A stretch of DNA of 64,000 nucleotides from DASUPK01 sp963801055 (GTDB lineage: Bacteria; Actinomycetota; Thermoleophilia; Solirubrobacterales; 70-9), in the NCBI GenBank assembly GCA_963801055.1, contig CAWDDE010000001.1, positions 372,001 to 436,000 of the forward strand, read 5' to 3'. A program made the position numbers and the translations under genes. The notes under the pieces were generated by a model. It ran no database searches and was not told the origin of the DNA. It worked only from the letters and a program-made list of their open reading frames with translations. Below are positions 48,132 through 57,138 of this stretch, piece by piece. The first letter of the stretch is position 1, and every line of letters begins with the position of its first letter.

Positions 48132-49172
48132 ATGAGCGTCCTCAGCACCATTAGCCCTGCGCGTGACATGGCCGTCGACCTCGGCACGGCCAACACGCTC
48201 GTCTACGTCCGCGGCCGCGGGATCGTGCTCTCTGAGCCGTCCGTCGTCGCGGTTGACACCGCGACCGGCGAGGTGCACGCGGTCGGCGCGGAGGCGAAAC
48301 AGATGCTCGGGCGCACGCCGTCGACGATCAACGCGATGCGGCCGTTGAAGGACGGCGTAATCGCGGACTTCGAGGTCACCGAGTCGATGCTCCGCTACTT
48401 CATCAAGCGCGCCAATCACAGCCGCTTCACCCATCCGCGGGTGGTGGTGTGCGTTCCTTCCGGGGTGACCGGCGTCGAGAAGAGGGCGGTGGAGGAGGCC
48501 TGCCTCGGGGCAGGCGCGCGCGAGGCCTACCTGATCGAGGAGCCGATGGCTGCCGCAATCGGCTCCGGGCTCCCGGTCAGTGAGCCGACCGGCAGCCTCG
48601 TGGTCGACATCGGCGGCGGCACGACCGAGGTGGCGGTGATCTCGCTGGGCGACATCGTCGTCTCCCAGTCCGTCCGAGTGGGCGGGGACGAGATGGACGA
48701 GGGCATCATGAACTTCTGCAAGCGGGATCACCAGCTCCTGATCGGCCACCAGACGGCGGAGGACATCAAGCAGGAGGCTGGCTCCGCGGCGCCGCTCGAA
48801 AACGAGATCGAGATCGAGATCCGCGGGCGCGATCTCGGCTCGGGCCTGCCGCGCGCCGTGAAGCTCAACTCGGCGGACATCCGCAAGGCGCTCGACGACC
48901 CGATCCAGCAGATCATCGCCGCGGTCAGGGACACGCTCGATCGCACCCCGCCCGAGCTTGCCGGCGACCTGATGGAGCGGGGCATGACACTGGCCGGAGG
49001 TGGGGCGCTCCTGCAGGGCTTCGCCGACCGGATGAGCGAGGAGTGTCAGATGCCGGCGAGGCTCGCCGAGTCGCCGCTCACCTGTGTGGCCACCGGATCC
49101 GGGCAGGCCCTCGAGGAGTTCGAGGCGATCAAGCGGGCGCTGAAGAACTCCCGTGTGCGGAGACGCTACTGA
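48132..49172 (+). CDS. mreB: rod shape-determining protein MreB
   Basis: 346 residues, intact, ATG at 48132. It is an actin-like ATPase that polymerises under the membrane and directs the elongasome. Phosphate-1 motif MAVDLGTANTLVYVRGRG, phosphate-2 SLVVDIGGGTTEVAVISLG, and the adenosine motif MTLAGGGALLQGFADRMSEE. taggct at 48100 and a short leader precede it. First gene of the elongation cluster. The upstream 93 bases hold the promoter. Confidence 0.97.
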   Translation: MSVLSTISPARDMAVDLGTANTLVYVRGRGIVLSEPSVVAVDTATGEVHAVGAEAKQMLGRTPSTINAMRPLKDGVIADFEVTESMLRYFIKRANHSRFTHPRVVVCVPSGVTGVEKRAVEEACLGAGAREAYLIEEPMAAAIGSGLPVSEPTGSLVVDIGGGTTEVAVISLGDIVVSQSVRVGGDEMDEGIMNFCKRDHQLLIGHQTAEDIKQEAGSAAPLENEIEIEIRGRDLGSGLPRAVKLNSADIRKALDDPIQQIIAAVRDTLDRTPPELAGDLMERGMTLAGGGALLQGFADRMSEECQMPARLAESPLTCVATGSGQALEEFEAIKRALKNSRVRRRY

Positions 49173-49198
49173 GCGCCCGCTGAGGGGGAGACGCGGCC

Positions 49199-51098
49199 TT
49201 GTACCTCCTAGACCGTCCCGAGGACATCCCGCCGCGGCTGACCAACCGCCTCAACCTGCGCATCGCGATCCTGGGGGCCGTCGTGGTTGCGGCCGTGGCG
49301 ATGGTCGTGCTGCGGCTCTGGTCGCTTCAGATCCTCTCGGGCGAGCATTACCGCGCCCTCGCCAAGGACCACGGCATCCTCGACGTCAGGGTGCACCCGC
49401 CACGCGGGGAGATCCTGGATCGGAACGGCAAGGTACTCGTCGACAACCGCACCGTCATGAGCCTCGAGCTGCGGCCCTCGGACCTGCCGAGCGATCGGAG
49501 CGAGCGCAGGCACGAGCTGGCCAGGTTGGGCGACCTGCTCGGCCTGTCGCAGCGAGAAATCCGGCGGAGGGTCCGTGCGACGCCCCAGTACGCCGGCTAC
49601 CCGGTCGTGCTCAAGCAGGGGCTCGATCGCCGGCTGCTCTTCTACCTGCTCGAGAACAGGGAGAGCTTCCCCGGGGTGAGCGTCGAGCGCACCTACGTCC
49701 GCGAGTACAAGGACGGCTCCCTCGCCGCCCACATGCTCGGCTTCGTCGGGCAGATCAGCCCTCATCAGCTGAACAGGCCCGAAGTACCGGGGCCTCCGGC
49801 CCGGCGACATCATCGGCCAGTCCGGCGTCGAGTACAGCTATGACAAGTTCCTGCGCGGCACCGCCGGCAGCCAGCGGATCCAGGTCGACGCCCTGGGACG
49901 GCCCGCGCGGCGAGCTCGGCCAGCAGGCCCGCCCAGGCCGGGGACAGCCTGCGCCTGACGCTCGACTCGGGCCTGCAGGAGACCGGCGAGGCGGCGCTGC
50001 AGGCGAAGGGCCTGCCCAGTGCTTTCGTGGCGATGAACGTCCACAGCGGCGCCATTCTGGCGATGGGCTCGTACCCGACCTATGACCCGTCCTTCTACAC
50101 CCAGCCGCACACAAAGGCGCAATACGACGCGTTCGGCAGCCGCGCCGGCGACCCGCTCGTCGACCGCGCCGACCAGGGCGGCTACCCGACCGGCTCCGCC
50201 TTCAAGCCGATCACCGCCACCGCGGCGCTCGAAGACGGCCTGATCTCGCCCGGCACGATCTTCAATGACACCGGTTCGCTCGACATCGGTGGGCTCGTGG
50301 TCCACAACGCGGGCGGCGCCGCCAACGGGCCGATCGACATGAGCACCGCGCTCAAGGTGTCCTCGGACGTCTACTTCTTCAGCCTGGGGCTCCACGCCAG
50401 CGCGAGCGGCAAGGGCGGCCAGATCCAGGACTGGGCCTCACGCCTTCGGCCTGGGCCAGAAGCCCGACGCCGACCTCCCCGATGCGGGCGCGGGCCTGAT
50501 CCCTACACCCGCGTGGCGCAACCGCGTCTATCGGAGCCACAAGAACCCCTACATCGACCGCCCCTGGAACCAGGGCGACAACGTCAACCTCGCCGTCGGG
50601 CAGGGCGACGTGATGGTCACGCCGCTGCAGCTCGCCCGGGCCTATGCGGCACTCGCCAACGGTGGCACGCTCGTCAGGCCGCACGTCGGGGGCCGGATCG
50701 TCGACGTGCGCGGCAAGACCGTCAAGCGGATCAAGCCGCCGCCGAAGAGGCATCTGCGCATCTCGGAGGAGACGCGGAACGTGATCCTGGGAGGGCTTGA
50801 GCGAGCGGCGATGGAGCCGGGCGGCACCTCGTATCCGGTGATGGGTGGCTTCCCGTTCGCGGTCGCGGGCAAGACGGGCACGGCCGAGCGCGGGACGGGC
50901 ACCGAGGACCAGTCGTGGTACAGCGTGATCGCGCCCTACCGCGACCCCCAGGTCGTGGTCACCGTCACGGTCGAGCATGGCGGCTTCGGCGTCGAGTCCG
51001 CGGCGCCGATCGCCCGCTCGATCCTCGAGCACTACTTCCGTCTCAACGCCGGTGGCGCCAGCGGCGCCGCCGCGGCATCGGCGGGAGGCGTTGAGTGA
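49199..51098 (+). CDS. mrdA: penicillin-binding protein 2 (class B PBP), first copy
   Basis: Transpeptidase for cell elongation, about 632 residues after repair. It has an N-terminal membrane anchor (AILGAVVVAAVAMVVLRLWS), PPRGEILDRNGKVLVDNRTV (dimerisation domain), SxxK in YPTGSAFKPITATAAL, SxD in KVSSDVYFFSLGL and KTG in FAVAGKTGTAERG. The TTG at 49199 has a strong ribosome-binding site (gggggag). Frame breaks near 49785, 49910 and 50445 are probably sequencing errors; the second copy (53855-55732) has none. It overlaps rodA as TGATG. Confidence 0.88.
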
Positions 51099-52270
51099 TG
51101 GAAGCCGCCAAGCCGTCGCTCACGATCGCCCCGCGGCGCTCGAGGCTGGCCGAGCTGCTCAACGTCCGATACCTGGACCCCGTCATGCTCGGCGCCTCGA
51201 TCGGTCTGATCGCCTTCAGCATCTTCACCCTGGAATCAGCCAGCCGGCACGAGGTGGCGGCAGATCCCCTCTACTTCGTCGAGCGTCAGTCGCTCTACGC
51301 GGTGATCGGGATCGTGCTGATGATCGCGGTCAGCCACTTCGACTACACGCGGCTCCGCGAGCTGCGGGTGAGCATCTACGCGGTCATGGTGGGCTCGATC
51401 GCCTTCGTGCTGCTGGTCGGGACCGCGGTGCGGGGCTCCAACCGGTGGATCGAGTTGCCGTTCTTCCAGTTCGAGCCATCCGAGCTCGCCAAGGTGCTGC
51501 TCTGCGTCTCGCTCGCGGCGCTGGTCTACGAGCGGGTCAGGCGTCCGTTCGGCTTGGGCCAGACAGTCGGGTTGCTGGGCCTCGGCCTGGCGCCCGCGGC
51601 GCTCGTCTTCCTGCAGCCGGACCTCGGCACGGGGATCGTCCTCGTTGCCATTGCGGTGACGATCCTCTTCGTCTCCGGCATACCGTGGCAGCACTTCGCC
51701 GCGATCGGCGCCGCCGTCGCCCTGATCGCCGGAGGCGCCTACCTGACGGGCTCGGCCGCGGGCGTCCAGTTCCTCCACGGCTACCAGCAGGACAGGCTCA
51801 CGGCATTCCTGCACCCGAGCGACGACCCGAGCGATGCCAGCTACCAGGTGAACCAGGCGGTGATCGCGGTCGGCTCGGGCGAGAGGTCAGGCCGGGGAGA
51901 CGACGCCACCCAGACCGAGCTCCTCTTCCTGCCCGAGCGGCACACCGACTTCATCTTCGCCGTAATCGGTGAGCGCTTCGGTTTCCTCGGCGCGGCCTTC
52001 GTCATCTTCCTCTACGCGCTGCTCTTCTGGCGGGCCTTGCGGGTGATGCGGATCTCGACGAGCTACTACGGAATCATGATCGCCGGCGGGATCGTGGCGA
52101 TGCTTGCTTTCCAGGTGATCGTCAACGTCGGCATGAATCTCGGGCTGATGCCGGTCACCGGAATCACGCTGCCCCTGATCAGCTACGGGGGTTCCTCGGT
52201 GCTCGGGACGTTCCTGGCGCTCGGGCTGCTGCAGAGCATCCATGCCCAATATGCGAGGGGGCGGCGCTAG
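51098..52270 (+). CDS. rodA: RodA peptidoglycan glycosyltransferase (SEDS), first copy
   Basis: 390 residues, intact, ATG at 51098 in a TGATG overlap with the PBP2 gene, its obligate partner. It is a SEDS polymerase making glycan strands from lipid II. About ten helices. Conserved blocks are NRWIELPFFQFEPSELAKVL, FLQPDLGTGIVLVAIAVTIL, YQQDRLTAFLHPSDDPSDAS, HTDFIFAVIGERFGFLGAAF and ITLPLISYGGSSVLGTFLAL. Closely related to the second copy at 55803-57002. Confidence 0.94.
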   Translation: MEAAKPSLTIAPRRSRLAELLNVRYLDPVMLGASIGLIAFSIFTLESASRHEVAADPLYFVERQSLYAVIGIVLMIAVSHFDYTRLRELRVSIYAVMVGSIAFVLLVGTAVRGSNRWIELPFFQFEPSELAKVLLCVSLAALVYERVRRPFGLGQTVGLLGLGLAPAALVFLQPDLGTGIVLVAIAVTILFVSGIPWQHFAAIGAAVALIAGGAYLTGSAAGVQFLHGYQQDRLTAFLHPSDDPSDASYQVNQAVIAVGSGERSGRGDDATQTELLFLPERHTDFIFAVIGERFGFLGAAFVIFLYALLFWRALRVMRISTSYYGIMIAGGIVAMLAFQVIVNVGMNLGLMPVTGITLPLISYGGSSVLGTFLALGLLQSIHAQYARGRR

Positions 52271-52330
52271 CCGCCACCCGTTTAGTAAGGGCTCTTTCAA
52301 GTCTCGTTGAACCTAGGCGCTACTCTCGGG

Positions 52331-52390
52331 TCGCGCGAGGGTGCTCCGAGGTGTAGCCGAGGAGCAACCCGTCTGATGCCGGGCTGGGGC
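52331..52390 (+). ncRNA. candidate structured RNA element A (between rodA copy 1 and mreC)
   Basis: gagggtgctccg (52337-52348) pairs with ggagcaacccg (52361-52371) around a loop of about 12 bases. The same arms, flanked by gtcgc(g/a)c before and a tgc..gg..ctgg run after, recur at 57078-57125. It lies upstream of mreC, with tactct about 10 bases before it as a possible -10. No known riboswitch family recognised. Confidence 0.5.
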
Positions 52391-52427
52391 TAATGCGACC
52401 TACCTTGACAGCAAGGAAGAAGAGCAC

Positions 52428-53297
52428 ATGTACCGCAAGCAGGTGCGCCGTCGACGGGCGGTGCTGTTGCTGCTCGTCGCCGCCTCGCTGACGCTGCTCA
52501 GCCTCTACTACCGGGAGGGCAACGGGGGGCCGCTTCACGGCACGGAAGAGGTGGTCTCCACGATCTTCGGACCCCTCCAGACTGGTGCCGACCGCGCCCT
52601 GAAGCCGGCGCGCGACACGGTCAACTGGTTCGGTGAGACGTTCGACGCCCGGGGCGACAAGGCCCGGCTTGAGGACGAGGTCGCCAGCCTGCGCGACCAG
52701 CTCGCCAGAGCGCAGACCACTCGGCGCGAGGCGAGGGAGCTCTCCCGGCTGAACGAGCTGGCCAGCGGAGGGATCGTCCCGGACGGCACCAAGCCAGTGA
52801 CCGCGCGGGTCGTCGGCCGCTCCCCGACGGTCTGGTACTCGACAGTGACGATCGACAAGGGGTCGGGAGATGGAGTCCGGGTCGACGATCCGGTCGTCGC
52901 GGCGCAGGGACTCGCGGGCAAGGTCACGCAGACCACGCCGAACACCGCCCAGATCACCCTGATCACGGACGCGGACAGTTCGGTGACCGCCCGGGTGACC
53001 CCGAGTGGGGCCACCGGCGTCGTGGAGCCGGACGTCGGCAATCCGAACGACCTCCAGCTCGACTACCTCGAGCGCGGCACCCATATCGCCGAGGGTCAGA
53101 TGGTCGTCACCGCAGGCTTCTCGACAGGCGACCTCGGATCGATCTTTCCGCCGGGCATCCCGATCGGGAAAATCACCAGGGCGACCGTGGAGGAGCAGCA
53201 GGCGTACCAGCGGGTCCACCTCGAGCCGTTTGCCGACCTGCGCGACATGGACTTCGTCAAGGTCCTGACGACGCACTCCGGGAAGGGCAACGGATGA
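52428..53297 (+). CDS. mreC: rod shape-determining protein MreC
   Basis: 289 residues, intact, ATG at 52428 with caaggaagaag upstream. It has a membrane anchor (AVLLLLVAASLTLLSLYY), a coiled coil (KARLEDEVASLRDQLARAQT) and two beta-barrel domains (ARVVGRSPTVWYSTVTIDKG, LGSIFPPGIPIGKITRATVE). It scaffolds and activates PBP2/RodA from the periplasmic side. Overlaps mreD by 4 bases (ATGA). Confidence 0.95.
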   Translation: MYRKQVRRRRAVLLLLVAASLTLLSLYYREGNGGPLHGTEEVVSTIFGPLQTGADRALKPARDTVNWFGETFDARGDKARLEDEVASLRDQLARAQTTRREARELSRLNELASGGIVPDGTKPVTARVVGRSPTVWYSTVTIDKGSGDGVRVDDPVVAAQGLAGKVTQTTPNTAQITLITDADSSVTARVTPSGATGVVEPDVGNPNDLQLDYLERGTHIAEGQMVVTAGFSTGDLGSIFPPGIPIGKITRATVEEQQAYQRVHLEPFADLRDMDFVKVLTTHSGKGNG

Positions 53298-53848
53298 TCC
53301 TGACGCGGGGAATCATCGTGCGGCTCGCCGTCCTCGGGACGCTGGTCGCGGTCGCGCAGGTGGTCTGCTTCTCGAAGATGGACGTCTTCGGCGCCAGCCC
53401 GGACGTCGCGATGCTGGTCGTGATCTCGGTGGGGCTGCTGGGAGGGAGCCTGAGCGGTGCAGTGACCGGCTTTTCGATCGGCCTCCTGATCGACTGCCTG
53501 CTCCTCGAGACCCTCGGCGCCTTCGCGCTCACCATGCTCACCGTGGGCTACGTCGCGGGTCGCTATCGAGAGTCGGTGGGCCGCCCAACCCGCGCGGCGG
53601 TCGCGCTGCTGGGCGGCGCGCTCACACTGCTCGGGGCGGTGGTGATCGCGGCCATCCAGATCGGCACCGGGATCGACGCGACTGTGAGCTTCCTGGTCGT
53701 GCGCGACGCTCTGGTCAAGAGCCTGATCGGGATGGTCCTCGCCATTCCCGTCCTCCTGCTCGTCAGACTGGTGGTGCGCTCGTCGCTGGTGGACGAGCGC
53801 AGAGCGGCGCGGCGCACCGCCGCACCGCGAGTCGTGGAGAGTGGATGA
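53294..53848 (+). CDS. mreD: rod shape-determining protein MreD
   Basis: 184 residues, intact. Five or six membrane helices (RLAVLGTLVAVAQVVCFSKM, DVAMLVVISVGLLGGSLSGA) and FSIGLLIDCLLLETLGAFAL, typical of MreD, the membrane partner of MreC. The ATG at 53294 overlaps the mreC stop (ATGA). 6 bases to the next gene. Confidence 0.92.
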   Translation: MILTRGIIVRLAVLGTLVAVAQVVCFSKMDVFGASPDVAMLVVISVGLLGGSLSGAVTGFSIGLLIDCLLLETLGAFALTMLTVGYVAGRYRESVGRPTRAAVALLGGALTLLGAVVIAAIQIGTGIDATVSFLVVRDALVKSLIGMVLAIPVLLLVRLVVRSSLVDERRAARRTAAPRVVESG

Positions 53849-53854
53849 GCCCGG

Positions 53855-55732
53855 ATGTATCTGCGTCGAGAAGAAGCCGAGCCTGAGAAGCGGACCTCGC
53901 CGCTGGCGCTCCGGATCTCGATCGTCTCCGGCCTCGCGATCGCGATCTTCTCCGTGCTCTTCCTGCGCCTCTGGTACGTCCAGGTGCTCTCCGGCGACAA
54001 GTACCGAAACCAGGCCAACGACAACCGGATCCGCGAGATCCGGGTGCAGGCGCCACGGGGAGACATCCTCGACCGCAACGGCAAGGTCCTGGTCGCGAGT
54101 CGGACCGAGCTCGCGGTTCAGGTGAGCCCCAACGACCTGCCGCCCCCGGGACCGGAGCGCTCGCGCGAGCTGCACCAGCTCTCGACCATCACCGAGATGT
54201 CGATGGAGGAGATCGACAAGGCGCTGCAGAGCGGAAGCCGCGCTGCCCCCGGCGGCCCGGTGATCCTGAAGAGGGGCCTCGGCGTCGACAAGGTCTACTA
54301 CCTGCGCGAGAACCAGTCGAGCTTCCCGGGAGTGACCGTGGAGCGGGTGTTCAGCCGGGAGTACAGGCAGGGGACGATCGCGGCTCACCTCTTCGGGAAC
54401 GTCGGGGAGGTTACGGCCGAGCAGCTCAAGGAGCCGCGTTACGCCGGGCTCCACCCGGGCGACCAGGTGGGCCAGTCGGGAATCGAGTACGAGTACGACC
54501 GCTACCTACGGGGCAAGCCCGGAACCGACCGCGTGCAGGTGGACGCGCTCGGCAGACCCACCCAGCAGCTCAGGAGCAAGCCTGCCCAGCCCGGCAACGA
54601 CGTGCGGCTGACGATCGACTCCGGCCTGCAAGGCTACGCGGAGGAGGCCCTGGACTCCTTCGGCCTGCCCGGTGCCTTCGTTGCGATGAACGCTCAGAAC
54701 GGCGAGATCCTCGCGATGGGATCGGCGCCCAGCTTCGACCCCTCGATATTCACCCATGCGATCAGCCAGCGCGAGTACCACGCGCTCACCTCCAGGCAGA
54801 CCGACGCCCCGCTCGCCGACCGCGCGATCCAGGGCCTCTATCCGACGGGATCGACCTTCAAGCCGATCACAGCCACGGCGGCGCTCGAGCACCACCTGAT
54901 CTCGCCGAACGCGATCTTCAACGACACCGGGTCGCTGAAGCTCGACGCCAACCTCACTCTGCACAACGCCGGCGATGCGATCAACGGCCCGATCAACATG
55001 AGCGACGCGCTCAAGGTCTCCTCCGACATCTACTTCTACCACCTCGGGCTGAGGGCGAAGGCCTCGAAGGGCCACGGGATGATCCAGGACTGGGCGCGGA
55101 AGTACGGCCTGGGGGCGAAGACGGGCATCGACCTCCCGGCCGAGGTCGACGGGCTGATCCCGACGCCGGCCTGGCGCAACCGGCTCTATGCCGAGAAGCT
55201 CACCGACCGGCCGTGGAGCGCCGGCGACAACGTCAACCTCGCCGTCGGGCAGGGGGACCTGGAGGCCGACCCGCTGCAGATGGCGGTCGCCTATGCGGCG
55301 CTTGGCAACGGAGGCACGGTCCTGCGCCCCCACCTGGCCGACGACGTCGAGAGCGTCACGGGCAAGGTTCTGGAGGAGGTCCGCCCCGCGCCGCTGCGCC
55401 AGATTCAGATCTCCGCGATGACGCGAAACACGATCATGACCGGCCTCACTCGCGCCGCAATGGAGCCGGGCGGCACCTCCTATCAGGTCTTCGGGAACTT
55501 CCCGATCGCGGTTGCCGGCAAGACGGGCACGGCGCAGCGCCCCAACCAGCCGGACCAGTCCTGGTACATCGTGCTCGCCCCGGCCAAGAACCCCCAGATC
55601 GTGGTCGCGGCGACCATCGAACGAGGCGGCTTCGGCGTCGATACGGCGGCGCCGGTGGCGGCCCGCATCCTGGAGCACTACTTCGAGCAACCGATCACGC
55701 CCGCGTCGAGCACCGCGAACACGCAGGAGTGA
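53855..55732 (+). CDS. mrdA: penicillin-binding protein 2 (class B PBP), second copy
   Basis: 625 residues, intact. The N-terminal anchor is LRISIVSGLAIAIFSVLFLR. RGDILDRNGKVLVASRTELA, SxxK in YPTGSTFKPITATAAL, SxD in KVSSDIYFYHLGLRAK and KTG in IAVAGKTGTAQRPNQPDQSW define the transpeptidase. It is strongly similar to the first copy throughout (same block order, AIFNDTGSLKLDANLTLHNA against TIFNDTGSLDIGGLVVHNA). It sits in the position expected for the ancestral copy, after mreBCD. 70 bases to rodA copy 2. Confidence 0.96.
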   Translation: MYLRREEAEPEKRTSPLALRISIVSGLAIAIFSVLFLRLWYVQVLSGDKYRNQANDNRIREIRVQAPRGDILDRNGKVLVASRTELAVQVSPNDLPPPGPERSRELHQLSTITEMSMEEIDKALQSGSRAAPGGPVILKRGLGVDKVYYLRENQSSFPGVTVERVFSREYRQGTIAAHLFGNVGEVTAEQLKEPRYAGLHPGDQVGQSGIEYEYDRYLRGKPGTDRVQVDALGRPTQQLRSKPAQPGNDVRLTIDSGLQGYAEEALDSFGLPGAFVAMNAQNGEILAMGSAPSFDPSIFTHAISQREYHALTSRQTDAPLADRAIQGLYPTGSTFKPITATAALEHHLISPNAIFNDTGSLKLDANLTLHNAGDAINGPINMSDALKVSSDIYFYHLGLRAKASKGHGMIQDWARKYGLGAKTGIDLPAEVDGLIPTPAWRNRLYAEKLTDRPWSAGDNVNLAVGQGDLEADPLQMAVAYAALGNGGTVLRPHLADDVESVTGKVLEEVRPAPLRQIQISAMTRNTIMTGLTRAAMEPGGTSYQVFGNFPIAVAGKTGTAQRPNQPDQSWYIVLAPAKNPQIVVAATIERGGFGVDTAAPVAARILEHYFEQPITPASSTANTQE

Positions 55733-55802
55733 TGGCGGCCATATCCCGGCGGATGGTTACCCTCTTTGGCAATCTCGTCCCCGTTCGGGGCGGGAACTGA
55801 CG

Positions 55803-57002
55803 ATGGAAGCAGCACCTCTAACCCTCACTCCCAGGCGGGCCCGGATCGGGGAGCGCCTCGGCCTGGCCTACTTCGACGGCTGGCTGCTTGCGGCCGCAGG
55901 CGGACTGATCGCGTTCAGCATCTTCACCCTGGCCGTGGCCACGCCGGACGCGGTCCAGGGACAGCCGCTCTTCTTCGGGATCAGGCAGTCCGTCTACGCG
56001 GTCGTGGGGATCACCCTGATGCTGGCAGTGGCCAGGGTCGACTACTCGCGCTTCCGCGAGATCCGGGTCGGGATCTACTCGCTGATGATCGGGACGATCG
56101 TCCTCGTCCTGATGTTCGGCGCGGCCGCGCGCGGCTCGCGCCGTTGGATCGAGCTCCCCTACTTCCGCTTCCAGCCCTCGGAGCTCGCCAAGCTCCTGCT
56201 CATCGTCGCCCTCGCGGCGTTCGTGATCGAGCGCACCCGCCGCGGCACGCCCATAGGCCAGACGCTGCGCATCCTGGCGCTGGGCCTCGCCCCGGCGGCA
56301 CTAGTCTTCCTGCAACCCGACCTCGGCACGGGCATCGTGCTGATGGTCATCACCCTCACCATTCTTTTCCTCGCCGGGGTGCCCTGGTCGCACTTCGCGG
56401 CGATCGGAGGTCTGGCGGCGATCGCCGTCAGCTTCGTCCTGGTCATCGCCCCGGCTACCGGCCTGCCGAGCCCGCTGCACGGCTATCAGCAGGACCGGCT
56501 GACTGCATTCCTGCATCCCAGCAACGACCCGAGCGATGCGAGCTATCAGGTCAACCAGAGCGTCACCGCGATTGGCTCCGGTGAGAAGACCGGACGCGGT
56601 GACAACTCGACCCAGACCGAGCTCCTGTTCCTCCCGGAGCGGCACACCGACTTCGTCTTCGCCGTGATCGGGGAGCGCTTCGGCTTTGCGGGAGCAGCAT
56701 TCGTCCTGTCCCTCTACGTCCTGCTTATCTGGAGAATTCTGCGCATCCTGACGCTCTCCAAGAACTTCTACGGGACCCTGATCGCCGGCGGCATCGCCGC
56801 GATGCTCATGTTCCAGATCCTGGTCAACGTGGGCATGACCCTCGGCATCATGCCGGTGACCGGCCTCACCCTGCCCCTGATGTCATACGGGGGTTCCTCG
56901 GTGATCGCCACCTTCCTGGCCATCGGGCTCCTGCAGAGCATCCACTCACAGGCGCGGCTCAACTCCACACCCAGCAGGGCGCCTACACCACTGTTGCGCT
57001 GA
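55803..57002 (+). CDS. rodA: RodA peptidoglycan glycosyltransferase (SEDS), second copy
   Basis: 399 residues, intact, ATG at 55803. SRRWIELPYFRFQPSELAKL, FLQPDLGTGIVLMVITLTIL, YQQDRLTAFLHPSNDPSDAS, HTDFVFAVIGERFGFAGAAF and LTLPLMSYGGSSVIATFLAI match the first copy almost block for block. It polymerises glycan strands with the PBP2 encoded upstream. The two RodA proteins diverge mainly in loop segments and the C-terminus. Confidence 0.95.
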   Translation: MEAAPLTLTPRRARIGERLGLAYFDGWLLAAAGGLIAFSIFTLAVATPDAVQGQPLFFGIRQSVYAVVGITLMLAVARVDYSRFREIRVGIYSLMIGTIVLVLMFGAAARGSRRWIELPYFRFQPSELAKLLLIVALAAFVIERTRRGTPIGQTLRILALGLAPAALVFLQPDLGTGIVLMVITLTILFLAGVPWSHFAAIGGLAAIAVSFVLVIAPATGLPSPLHGYQQDRLTAFLHPSNDPSDASYQVNQSVTAIGSGEKTGRGDNSTQTELLFLPERHTDFVFAVIGERFGFAGAAFVLSLYVLLIWRILRILTLSKNFYGTLIAGGIAAMLMFQILVNVGMTLGIMPVTGLTLPLMSYGGSSVIATFLAIGLLQSIHSQARLNSTPSRAPTPLLR

Positions 57003-57077
57003 GCCACCGAGAGCACACTCAATTCACAGCCAACCCGTCCGGCCCCGACCACTGCGGAGGGCTGGACGTTCGTGCTG

Positions 57078-57125
57078 TCGCACGAGGGTGCTCCGCAAGG
57101 AGCAACCCGATTAGTGCTGGTGGCT
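57078..57125 (+). ncRNA. candidate structured RNA element B (between rodA copy 2 and rne/rng)
   Basis: gagggtgctccg (57084-57095) and ggagcaacccg (57099-57109) form a hairpin closed by a short caa/gcaa-type loop. The sequence closely matches element A at 52337-52371 although the loops differ in length. It lies 30 bases before the RNase E/G start, in its leader. Confidence 0.5.
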
Positions 57126-57138
57126 GGAAAGGAAAGTC

